A stretch of 12,709 nucleotides of DNA from Planctomycetota bacterium (GTDB lineage: Bacteria; Planctomycetota; Phycisphaerae; UBA1845). Where the stretch lies: positions 1-12,709 of the forward strand of contig JAJRUK010000220.1 of the NCBI GenBank assembly GCA_024277835.1. Reading direction: 5' to 3'. Positions within the stretch are counted from its first letter, which is position 1; each line of letters starts with the position of its first letter. The notes beneath the pieces are model-generated. The model was not told the origin of the DNA. It saw nothing but the letters and a program-made list of their open reading frames with translations, and ran no database searches. The position numbers and the translations under genes were made by a program. Below are positions 6,249-12,709 of this stretch, piece after piece.

Positions 6249-7382
6249 ATGTCCGCATCCGTAAAACTCAAAACGCTCCTTGAGGGCAACACAATGTCCT
6301 CCGCTCCCGAGCTTGTAGTACGCGAGCAGGGCGACAGGGTTCGCTGCGTTGCCTGTGGCCATCGCTGCTTGATTCTGCCGGGGAAACCGGGCGTCTGCCG
6401 CGTCCGGTTTAACGACGGCGGCGACCTCCGCGTCCCCGCTGGCTACGTCGCGGGCCTCAACATCGACCCGATCGAGAAAAAACCGTTCTACCACGCTTTC
6501 CCCGCCCGCGACGCCCTGAGCTTTGGCATGTTGGGCTGCGACCTGCACTGTTCGTATTGTCAAAACTGGGTCACCAGTCAAGCACTCCGCGACGACCGAG
6601 CCATCGCCCGCCCCAGCTTCACAAACCCCGACCAGCTCATCGAAGCCGCCCTCGCGAGCAAAACGCCCGTTATCGTCAGTACCTACAACGAACCGCTCAT
6701 CACGGCTGACTGGTCCGTCGAGATTTTCAAGCTGGCCAAAGCGGAGGGCCTCATCTGCGGGTTCGTCAGCAATGGCAACGCGACCCCCGAGGTCCTCGAG
6801 TTCATCCGCCCCTACGTCGATCTCTACAAGGTCGATCTCAAAGCGTTCAATGACAAAAGCTATCGCCACCTCGGGACGACGCTGCAAAACGTGCTCGACT
6901 CGATCCGTCTTATCAAGCAGATGGGTTTCTGGATTGAGATTGTGACGCTGGTTGTCCCCGACTTCAACGATTCCGACGACGAGTTAAAGCAAATCGCGGA
7001 ATTCGTCGCGAGCGTATCGTGTGACATCCCCTGGCACGTGACCGCCTTCCGCCCGGACTACAAAATGACCGACCCGGGTCGCACGCCGGTTGCGACACTT
7101 CTCCGCGCGTATGAACTCGGCCGGGCAGCGGGGTTAAAGTTCGTCTACCCCGGCAACGTCCACGGCGGCGTCGGCACGAAAGAGTCCACGCACTGCCCCG
7201 GCTGCGAAAGAATCCTAATCCGCCGCCAGGGTTTCGTAGTCGAGCAAAACCGCATGGAAAACGGGGCATGCAGCTTCTGCCAGACAAAGCTGCCCGGCGT
7301 CTGGGAAAAAGATCCCCCCAACCAAACGCATGGCGACGGAATTCCGCTACCCGTTACGACAATAGAAAGACCGTGCGGATGA
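6249..7382 (+). CDS. amrS: AmmeMemoRadiSam system radical SAM enzyme
   Basis: A 377-residue radical SAM enzyme, the AmrS component of the three-part AmmeMemoRadiSam system (AMMECR1-like, MEMO-like and radical SAM proteins); its reaction is not settled. The N-terminal Cys set CVACGHRC...GVC (Cys33, 36, 40, 50) is typical of this family and of pyruvate formate-lyase activase relatives. The 4Fe-4S/SAM motif is GCDLHCSYCQNW (Cys97, 101, 104). STYNEP (144-149) and the SNGN step (174-177) are core radical SAM elements. The C-terminus ends in a zinc-ribbon-like pair, CPGC (316-319) and CSFC (341-344), followed by LPGVW. The start ATG has GGAGG at 6237-6241. A second in-frame ATG at 6294 also has a GAGGG site and gives the N-terminus more usual for the family, so the true start may be either. 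The stop overlaps the next gene as ATGA. The AMMECR1 and MEMO partners are not in this window. Confidence 0.93.
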   Translation: MSASVKLKTLLEGNTMSSAPELVVREQGDRVRCVACGHRCLILPGKPGVCRVRFNDGGDLRVPAGYVAGLNIDPIEKKPFYHAFPARDALSFGMLGCDLHCSYCQNWVTSQALRDDRAIARPSFTNPDQLIEAALASKTPVIVSTYNEPLITADWSVEIFKLAKAEGLICGFVSNGNATPEVLEFIRPYVDLYKVDLKAFNDKSYRHLGTTLQNVLDSIRLIKQMGFWIEIVTLVVPDFNDSDDELKQIAEFVASVSCDIPWHVTAFRPDYKMTDPGRTPVATLLRAYELGRAAGLKFVYPGNVHGGVGTKESTHCPGCERILIRRQGFVVEQNRMENGACSFCQTKLPGVWEKDPPNQTHGDGIPLPVTTIERPCG

Positions 7383-8182
7383 GCCATCGTGTTCGAGTCG
7401 TACCGGCTGCATTGCTTGCGGGGGCCGGAATCGCCTTCATTGGTGCATTCGGTTATTTCACGCGGGGCATAGCTGCTGAAGAATTGCAATTCTGGATCGT
7501 GTTCGGATCCATTCCGATCCTTTCTGTATTCGCCCTGTACCTGTATCCACTCTATTCTCCGATGTTTGTGAAGTGGAGGCATCTGTTCGTGGATTGGGGG
7601 CGACACGCTCTTGGGATCATTCCCTTCCTGCGTTCACCGCGTCTAACCTTCGCAGGTATCACTCTTGCGGCCCTGTTTGTTGTACTTGGGTACCGCAGCG
7701 AAGGCACGATGGATTCAATGACGATCTCGATCGCTCCGACACAGTACGTCGGGCTTGGGTCCTCCTTTGGCTACATCAGAATCGGAATCTACGGAGATTC
7801 AGATCGCGCAGGGAACGACAAGTTCGAGTTCTCTACGGAAGACACCGCGCAACTCCGGATGCGATACGACTGGATGATTTCAGTCTTCAACCGGCAGGGA
7901 ATAAAGCGAACGTTCGATCCGTATCGATCTCTTGGTTACACGAATCTCACGACGATCACGGCCAGCGGGCGAAAACTGAGCAGCATCGAACTCCGCTTCC
8001 CGCACTGGCTCGTCGCGGCAATCGCGATGGCATTTGTTACGCTTGCGTACGCCCGCGCCACGCGAAAGTACGTACGCGTCCGTCGAAATCACTGTCGAAC
8101 CTGCGAGTACGACCTCACCGGCAACACCTCCGGCATTTGCCCGGAATGCGGCACCGAAGTGTCTGAATCAACCTACAGATGA
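7379..8182 (+). CDS. Membrane protein with C-terminal zinc ribbon
   Basis: A 267-residue protein of unknown function, coupled to amrS by a 4-nt ATGA overlap. Hydrophobic segments are seen near residues 8-26, 36-58 and 88-106 (VVLGYRS follows the third). An extracytoplasmic-looking soluble part then includes aromatic-rich segments (ISIAPTQYVGLGSSFGYI), and another helix runs at about 213-231 (LVAAIAMAFVTLAYA). The C-terminal tail RRNHCRTCEYDLTG...CPECG is a two-CxxC zinc ribbon on the probable cytoplasmic side, a layout very common among planctomycete membrane proteins. Longer in-frame starts exist upstream inside amrS, but the ATG overlapping the amrS stop is the natural one. There is no strong Shine-Dalgarno sequence, consistent with translational coupling. 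Any functional link with AmrS is unknown. Confidence 0.8.
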   Translation: MSHRVRVVPAALLAGAGIAFIGAFGYFTRGIAAEELQFWIVFGSIPILSVFALYLYPLYSPMFVKWRHLFVDWGRHALGIIPFLRSPRLTFAGITLAALFVVLGYRSEGTMDSMTISIAPTQYVGLGSSFGYIRIGIYGDSDRAGNDKFEFSTEDTAQLRMRYDWMISVFNRQGIKRTFDPYRSLGYTNLTTITASGRKLSSIELRFPHWLVAAIAMAFVTLAYARATRKYVRVRRNHCRTCEYDLTGNTSGICPECGTEVSESTYR

Positions 8183-8243
8183 CGGACTCCCGGGTGGCAC
8201 GGTAACGCCGCGAGGTGGGCATACGGCAGGTAGGGAAGGGCCT

Positions 8244-8858
8244 ATGGGAAACAAGTTCGATTCGCCAATGATTGGAGAGGTGTATTGCCCAGAGTGCGCC
8301 AATTCGCTTACGGATTTGCCTCGCGTCCATACTTGTCCGGAATGTGGGTTCTTCTACATCGATGGGAAAACGACGCTATCAAAACCTCCGCAGCGGGCAT
8401 GGATATTGCCGATCAACATCTTAGCTTGGACAGCTGTACTTGTCATCCCCGTCGGTTGGATGTCGTATGTTATCATTCTGGATCCGACTTACTTCGACCA
8501 TGGTTTCGGACGCCCGTACGTGTCGATGCAGATCGATGCCATATGGCTGAGCGCGTCGGCGTTCGTCGTTGTGGCTATCATCCTAAGAGCCTTCATGCCG
8601 CAATTCCGGTCGACGATATCGTGGACACACAAGGAGATTCAATGGCAGGAGCTTTGGTTTCACGGTAAAGCGATACTTCCGTGGGAGTATGTGTCCGACA
8701 TTGTTCTAGACGTGAAGGACCGACGAATCATGTTCGAACTGGAAATCGGCGGGAGCGTCGCGTTGCCCAAACGGTTCTGCCGATCCGAGCAAGCCGCTGC
8801 CAAAATGTTTGATACACTCCATGCCCAGTGGGTGACCGCGCGCACCGCAGCCAAGTAG
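8244..8858 (+). CDS. Membrane protein with N-terminal zinc ribbon and PH-like C-terminal region
   Basis: A 204-residue protein of unknown function. The N-terminus carries a zinc ribbon with CPEC (15-18) and CPECG (31-35). Two hydrophobic segments follow at about 54-78 and 98-117. The C-terminal 85 residues read as a beta-rich soluble domain (WTHKEIQWQELW, ILPWEYVSDIVLDVKDRRI) reminiscent of bacterial PH-like domains; this is a resemblance by eye only. The start ATG has a purine-rich AGGGAAGGG site just upstream; longer in-frame extension into the preceding gene is unlikely. It is separated by 61 nt from the preceding zinc-ribbon gene on the same strand and may share its transcript. Its last codons (AAG TAG) fall inside a 30-bp repeat. 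Confidence 0.8.
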   Translation: MGNKFDSPMIGEVYCPECANSLTDLPRVHTCPECGFFYIDGKTTLSKPPQRAWILPINILAWTAVLVIPVGWMSYVIILDPTYFDHGFGRPYVSMQIDAIWLSASAFVVVAIILRAFMPQFRSTISWTHKEIQWQELWFHGKAILPWEYVSDIVLDVKDRRIMFELEIGGSVALPKRFCRSEQAAAKMFDTLHAQWVTARTAAK

Positions 8859-8881
8859 GGTGCATCTTGATGCACCTTCTG
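8852..8881. repeat. 30-bp palindromic repeat, copy 1
   Basis: It contains the perfect 8-bp inverted core GGTGCATC-TT-GATGCACC (8859-8876). It matches the copy at 9067-9096 at 28 of 30 bases. The left end supplies the stop codon of the gene ending at 8858. Confidence 0.85.
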
Positions 8882-8883
8882 GG

Positions 8884-9054
8884 TTCTACCTCGCCGATTT
8901 TCCCATCGACAGCTTTGTTTATGCACAGCGCAAGAAACATCTCATAGTCGGAGGGCGCGATCCGGCAGAGTGTGTTGTGTGCGGGTACAACCTGCGAAGG
9001 CTTTCAGAGAAACGTTGCCCGGAGTGTGGAACAACCTTCACTCCGTCCGCATGA
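8884..9054 (+). pseudogene. Zinc-ribbon protein remnant
   Basis: An open stretch of 57 codons whose C-terminus is a clear zinc ribbon: ECVVCGYNLRRL...RCPECGTTF, the same kind as in the gene at 7379. The frame has no credible start: no ATG, and the only start-like codon (GTG 8860) lies in the palindromic repeat without a ribosome binding site. The frame is closed by a stop at 8833. The preceding residues (GFYLADFPIDSFVYAQRKKH) look like part of a longer protein. It is therefore probably the 3' end of a gene whose front was lost. The alternative is a small 64-residue zinc-ribbon protein starting at 8860. Repeat copies lie on both sides. Confidence 0.5.
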
Positions 9055-9066
9055 ACAGTGGAAAGT

Positions 9067-9096
9067 CAAGTAGAGTGCATCTCGATGCACCTTCTG
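9067..9096. repeat. 30-bp palindromic repeat, copy 2
   Basis: Direct copy of 8852-8881 with two substitutions, 215 bp downstream; the core reads GTGCATC-TC-GATGCAC. It sits between the zinc-ribbon remnant and the end of the converging minus-strand phosphodiesterase gene, where it could also form a hairpin at the transcript ends. Confidence 0.85.
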
Positions 9097-9118
9097 CACT
9101 GTGTGTGTCTTCGTTCGT

Positions 9119-9889
9119 CTACAACTCAATCCGCAGCCCGTCGTGCGAAAGATGCATCCCGTCGGGAAGGGCCGGGTCTACGTCCGCGTGTTTGATCTGG
9201 TGAGCCATATGCGTGAAAAACGTCCGCTTCGCCCCGACGCGCATTGCGACCTCGGTCGCCTGCTGAATACTAAAATGCGTCGGATGCGGATCGATACGAA
9301 GCGCGTCGAGGATCAACACGTCGAGTCCCTCCAGTATTGGCCAGGATTCGTCAGGGATCTCGCTGCAATCCGTGCAATACGCGAAGTCCCCAATACGAAA
9401 CCCAAGCACCGGTAGTGGCCCATGCATCAGCGGAATCGGGACGATGTGCTCATCGCCAACCTGAAACGGTTCGTTCGTGATTTCGCGAAGCTCTAACTGA
9501 GGCCGACTGTGCGGCGAGTCAGGTGCAGGATTGAACGCGTACGAGAACATGGTGCGAAGGGCGTCAAGCGTACGCGTCGAACCGAAGCAGGGCATTGGCT
9601 TTTTGTTGATCCAGTTGAAGCGCCGCAAGTCGTCAAGGCCGACGACATGGTCCGCGTGATGATGCGTAAAGAGCACGGCGTCTACGCGCGAAACGTCGTT
9701 GGCGACGCATTGCAAGCGCAACTCGGGCGATGTATCAATAAGGATGTTCGTTTCGCCCCGTCGCACGAAAATGCTTGCCCGCGTGCGTTTGTCGCGCGGG
9801 TCGGGCGATGTGCAGACCGCACACCTGCATCCGATCATCGGGATACCGTGCGACGTTCCACTTCCAAGAACGATGACTTCGGTCGTCAT
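9119..9889 (-). CDS. PhnP-like MBL-fold metal-dependent phosphodiesterase
   Basis: A 256-residue metallo-beta-lactamase-fold hydrolase of the PhnP-like group. PhnP itself opens phosphoribosyl 1,2-cyclic phosphate during phosphonate breakdown; many relatives have untested substrates. GSGTSHGIP (9-17) opens the fold, and the CRCAVC cluster (Cys21, 23, 26) matches the extra zinc site of PhnP. The metal motif THHHADH (75-81) is followed by GLDDLRRFN. Further ligands are His156 (LMHG), Asp174 (CTDCSE) and His227 in FTHMAHQ. The motifs are all intact and length is normal. The start ATG is 3 nt after the stop of the tricorn-type protease gene, so the two are probably one operon. No phosphonate genes are near, so a general role on a cyclic phosphate is possible but unproven. 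Confidence 0.88.
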   Translation of the reverse strand: MTTEVIVLGSGTSHGIPMIGCRCAVCTSPDPRDKRTRASIFVRRGETNILIDTSPELRLQCVANDVSRVDAVLFTHHHADHVVGLDDLRRFNWINKKPMPCFGSTRTLDALRTMFSYAFNPAPDSPHSRPQLELREITNEPFQVGDEHIVPIPLMHGPLPVLGFRIGDFAYCTDCSEIPDESWPILEGLDVLILDALRIDPHPTHFSIQQATEVAMRVGAKRTFFTHMAHQIKHADVDPALPDGMHLSHDGLRIEL

Positions 9890-9892
9890 GGT

Positions 9893-12709
9893 TTACTCGC
9901 GGTCAACCGGGAACGGTTCATGCTGTGGCCAAGTGATCGGATCACTGGCGATCTTCTTTTTGAGGATGTCGATCGCGGTCATGAGCTGTGCGTCGTAACC
10001 CTTCGCGATTTCCGCCGGATGCCAATCGACCTCGATGTCCGGGGTAACGCCTTCGTTCTCGACGATCCACTTGCCGCTAGGGTCGTAGATGCGGTAGTCG
10101 GGGGCGCTCAGTCCGCCGCCATCGATCAATCGCAGAAACATCGAAACGCCAACAAGTCCACCCCAGCTCCGCGTGCCAATGACTGGCCCCATCTTTTTCA
10201 TCTTGAATTCCATCGGGAGCATATCGCCGCCGCTCCCCGCCTGGCGATTCGTGATGCAAACCTTGTGTGCTCGCGTTACTACCGCCGGTGTTGTCTGATC
10301 GTGCGAGTACCGCCGCGTCCAGAGCGAAAGGAGTTTCTTATCGAGTCGTTGAAGAAAAATGTCCGGGTCCAAGCCGCCGCCGTTGAACCGACCATCGACA
10401 ATGATCCCTTTCTTGCGGGTCAAACCGTAGAAATACTTGGGAAACTCGCGAGCGCTGCTGAGGTACGTGTCGGGCAGATGAATGTATCCGATGTCGCCAT
10501 TGGACTCGCGCTCCGCAACGAGGCGATTATGCTCGACCCAATCCAAATAGCGGAACGTACGCTCGCTCCGAGCCGCTTTCACCATGTACTCGCGCGCGTC
10601 GTCGGGCGACGGTTCATCATTAACAACGATCGCGACCTGCTTACCGCCGAGGTTCTGGAAGTAGCTAAAGAGGTTGCGGTCGGTCGTGACGTCCTGCCCG
10701 TTGACGGAGATCAGATAATCGCCGCGTTTGACGTCGATACCTTGCTTGGCGAGCGGCGGCTCAATTTCGCGCGTCCACCCTTTGACGGTATAGATTTTCT
10801 TGAAGCGGTACCGCTTACTTGCACGGTCAATGTCGTAGTCCGCGCCGAGCATTCCCACATTAACGCGGTCAGCCGACCGTTCACGATCGCCGCCGAAGAC
10901 GTACGTGTGCGACGTGTTAAGTTCGCCGATCATTTCGCCAATAAGATAGCCAACGTCTTGCCTGCACGAGGCGTACGGGAGCAATTTGCCGTATTTTTCG
11001 TGCATCATTGGCCAATCAACCCCGTGCATGTTTGGCTCGTAGTAGAAGTCGCGTTCCATACGCCACGCTTCGTCGAAAATTTGTCGCCATTCGCGGCGCG
11101 GGTTGAGCGTCATCTTTAGGCCGGACAGATCGAGCTTGTCGCCCTTGGAGTCCGATGCGCTCGCCTTGACAATGCCAACCGATCGCCCCTTACGGTAAAC
11201 GATACTCTTCCCATCCGCTGAGAGCTTGTACGCGGTAATCCCTTTGATGACGGTTTCCTCCTCGCGATCCTCGAAGGAGTATCGCATGAGGTTGCGCGAT
11301 CCGGGATTTCGATATTCAAACCGGTTGAAGTCGCCGTCGTCTTTGTTCAGGTAAAAGACGCCGTCGTCGTTGACTGCCAAGGTTCGGTAGTTGCCCCGCG
11401 ATAGCGGAAGCGATTCTACGCGCTCCGCAATACCATCGAAGTCGATGGCAACTTTCATCTCGCCATCATCATCGCTGTCATCTGCATCGTCTGAGTCATC
11501 AACGTCGTCACCAGCGTCAGAGTCGCTGTCGGAGTCTTCGATCGGTTCTTCATCGTTCTTGTAGGGCAGGATCGACGGGCCGTCTTTCTTGAGTGTCATC
11601 GCGTAAATGCCCGCGACATCTTTGTAAACCATCTCCCACTCAAAGTCGCAGTACGTCGGATCAAAGCGGCGATTGGAAACGAACAGCAAGTGCTCGCCGT
11701 CGTTGGTGAACACGGGATGGAAATCGTTGAACAACCCGTTACTCACGCGATGCGATTGATTGTCTTCAAGCGAGTAAATAAAGACCTGAAAGACCAGGTC
11801 GGCGTTCATCTTCGAGTAGGTGATGAACCGACTGTCGGGCGACCATGCGAAGTCGTAAATCGGTTTCACATCGAGCGAGACGTCTACATTCTCAAACTTC
11901 GCCTGATCGACCTCGGTGATCTTCTTTGACTCGACGTCGAGGTAGAAGCACCGAAGCGTCTGGTCAGCGAACGCGATCATCTTGCTATCGGGCGACCACC
12001 GCAGCGTATGTCGATAGCCATCCTTGTGCTGCGTCAGCTTAACAGCCTCTGTTTTCCCGAGCGCATCGATCAGATAGATTTCATACTCGCCGCTCTTGTC
12101 GGAAAGGTACGCGACGGTCTTGCCATCGGGCGACCACGCGGCGTTTCGATCGCGCGCGCCGGAGTCGCTGGTGAGATTGCGCGTGGGGCCATCTTTTTTG
12201 GGGACAGAGAAGATTTCGCCGCGTGCAACTACGAGCGCCCGCTTGCCGGATGGGGATATATCAATACCCGTGATTCGGTTTGAGACATCTTCAAGCCTGG
12301 TCCTCGCCTCGGGAGCGTCGGCCAGTATCTGAATGGGGACGACGTTCGACTGGCCGGTCTTCGTATCGAGAACCGCAAGCGAGCCGCCGAGTTCGTATAC
12401 GATCTTATCACCGCCGGCGCTGGGGCGACGAGCGTCATAGTCAGTGTGATGCGTGAGTTGCTTCGTCTTCTTTGTCTTAGGATCAACGCTGAAAATATTA
12501 AGCGTGTGGTTGCGGTCGGAAGTGAAGTAGACCTTGTCGCCAATCCACATGGGGATGCGGTTGGTCGCTTTGCTTTCGGTGAGGTTTGTGAGTTTATCCG
12601 TCGAAAGGTCGTAAACGTAAATCTGCTGGACGCGTCCACCGCGATACCTCTTCCACGTTCTGTTTTCGCGCGATGTCTTGTTGTAAGCGATCTGTTTGGC
12701 GTCTGGCGA
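9893..12709 (-). CDS. Tricorn-type S41 protease (N-terminus beyond the window)
   Basis: A partial gene: the frame is open to the window edge, and 938 residues are visible of a family usually near 1,050-1,100. Tricorn proteases cut peptides to short products. The first two thirds are beta-propeller repeats (SPDGK, SPDSK, SDRNHT and similar blades). They are followed by a PDZ-like domain (GIDVKRGDYLISVNGQDV) and an S41 catalytic domain. The Ser-His pair in NTSHTY is at 10907-10912, the nucleophile Ser in AGSGGD at 10232-10234, and the Glu in WIVENEGV at 10058-10060, all as in tricorn homologues. An in-frame ATG at 12550 is internal: translation upstream of it continues the family pattern with SREN-RTWKRYRGG and YVYDLSTDKLTNL. 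A 25-residue Asp/Ser-rich insert is encoded at about 11459-11551. Whether a signal peptide exists cannot be seen. The PhnP-like gene follows after 3 nt. Confidence 0.93.
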   Translation of the reverse strand, partial: SPDAKQIAYNKTSRENRTWKRYRGGRVQQIYVYDLSTDKLTNLTESKATNRIPMWIGDKVYFTSDRNHTLNIFSVDPKTKKTKQLTHHTDYDARRPSAGGDKIVYELGGSLAVLDTKTGQSNVVPIQILADAPEARTRLEDVSNRITGIDISPSGKRALVVARGEIFSVPKKDGPTRNLTSDSGARDRNAAWSPDGKTVAYLSDKSGEYEIYLIDALGKTEAVKLTQHKDGYRHTLRWSPDSKMIAFADQTLRCFYLDVESKKITEVDQAKFENVDVSLDVKPIYDFAWSPDSRFITYSKMNADLVFQVFIYSLEDNQSHRVSNGLFNDFHPVFTNDGEHLLFVSNRRFDPTYCDFEWEMVYKDVAGIYAMTLKKDGPSILPYKNDEEPIEDSDSDSDAGDDVDDSDDADDSDDDGEMKVAIDFDGIAERVESLPLSRGNYRTLAVNDDGVFYLNKDDGDFNRFEYRNPGSRNLMRYSFEDREEETVIKGITAYKLSADGKSIVYRKGRSVGIVKASASDSKGDKLDLSGLKMTLNPRREWRQIFDEAWRMERDFYYEPNMHGVDWPMMHEKYGKLLPYASCRQDVGYLIGEMIGELNTSHTYVFGGDRERSADRVNVGMLGADYDIDRASKRYRFKKIYTVKGWTREIEPPLAKQGIDVKRGDYLISVNGQDVTTDRNLFSYFQNLGGKQVAIVVNDEPSPDDAREYMVKAARSERTFRYLDWVEHNRLVAERESNGDIGYIHLPDTYLSSAREFPKYFYGLTRKKGIIVDGRFNGGGLDPDIFLQRLDKKLLSLWTRRYSHDQTTPAVVTRAHKVCITNRQAGSGGDMLPMEFKMKKMGPVIGTRSWGGLVGVSMFLRLIDGGGLSAPDYRIYDPSGKWIVENEGVTPDIEVDWHPAEIAKGYDAQLMTAIDILKKKIASDPITWPQHEPFPVDRE

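Noticed and set aside
8860..8883. GTG 8860 as a true start of a 64-residue protein
   Set aside because: The codon is inside the palindromic repeat and has no ribosome binding site; kept only as an alternative for the remnant.
8852..9096. Two-copy repeat as a possible CRISPR start
   Set aside because: Only two units separated by 185 bp, with a coding remnant between them; no array and no cas gene.
9509..11119. A 536-codon open frame on the plus strand
   Set aside because: It lies antisense to the tricorn-type protease and PhnP-like genes, whose motifs are intact. Its translation shows no domain, and the opening is a by-product of codon bias.
12548..12550. ATG at 12550 as the protease start
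   Set aside because: The frame stays open to the window edge, and the upstream residues continue the family's propeller sequence, so the gene begins outside the window.

Overview
The window looks like a chromosomal piece from a Planctomycetota-type bacterium, probably of the Phycisphaerae or a relative. This is inferred from three things: an exosortase H sorting locus with a Cys-rich IPTL-CTERM-like substrate; several membrane proteins carrying CxxC...CPECG zinc ribbons of the kind frequent in planctomycetes; and many short palindromic repeats between genes. No rRNA, tRNA, CRISPR array, transposase or phage gene was seen.

Left part (1-2540, + strand): a protein-sorting locus. A secreted Cys-rich protein ends in IPAVSEWG, a membrane helix and RRR. 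It is followed by exosortase H, with Cys/Arg/His catalytic residues all visible, and by an overlapping small membrane protein that fits the exosortase H-associated family. A sigma70-like promoter lies in front of the exosortase gene and supports a later start than the longest reading frame. The substrate gene sits between two palindromic repeats.

Middle (2741-4768, + strand): two housekeeping genes, rsmJ (16S rRNA m2G1516 methyltransferase) and gap (glyceraldehyde-3-phosphate dehydrogenase).

4769-6248: a repeat-rich area around one minus-strand gene for a His-rich polytopic membrane protein with an internally duplicated CxLSDIxxP unit. It is probably metal-related, but the family is not recognised. 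Related palindromic repeats lie on both sides of it.

6249-9054 (+ strand): amrS, the radical SAM enzyme of the AmmeMemoRadiSam system, overlaps by ATGA with a membrane protein ending in a zinc ribbon. Next come a second membrane protein with an N-terminal zinc ribbon and a short zinc-ribbon remnant enclosed by two near-identical 30-bp repeats.

Right part (9119-12709, - strand): a tricorn-type S41 protease, cut by the window edge at its N-terminus, followed 3 nt later by a PhnP-like metallo-beta-lactamase-fold phosphodiesterase. These are probably one operon.

The most notable items are the compact exosortase H locus, the unassigned His-rich membrane protein with duplicated motifs, and the repeat-bounded zinc-ribbon remnant.
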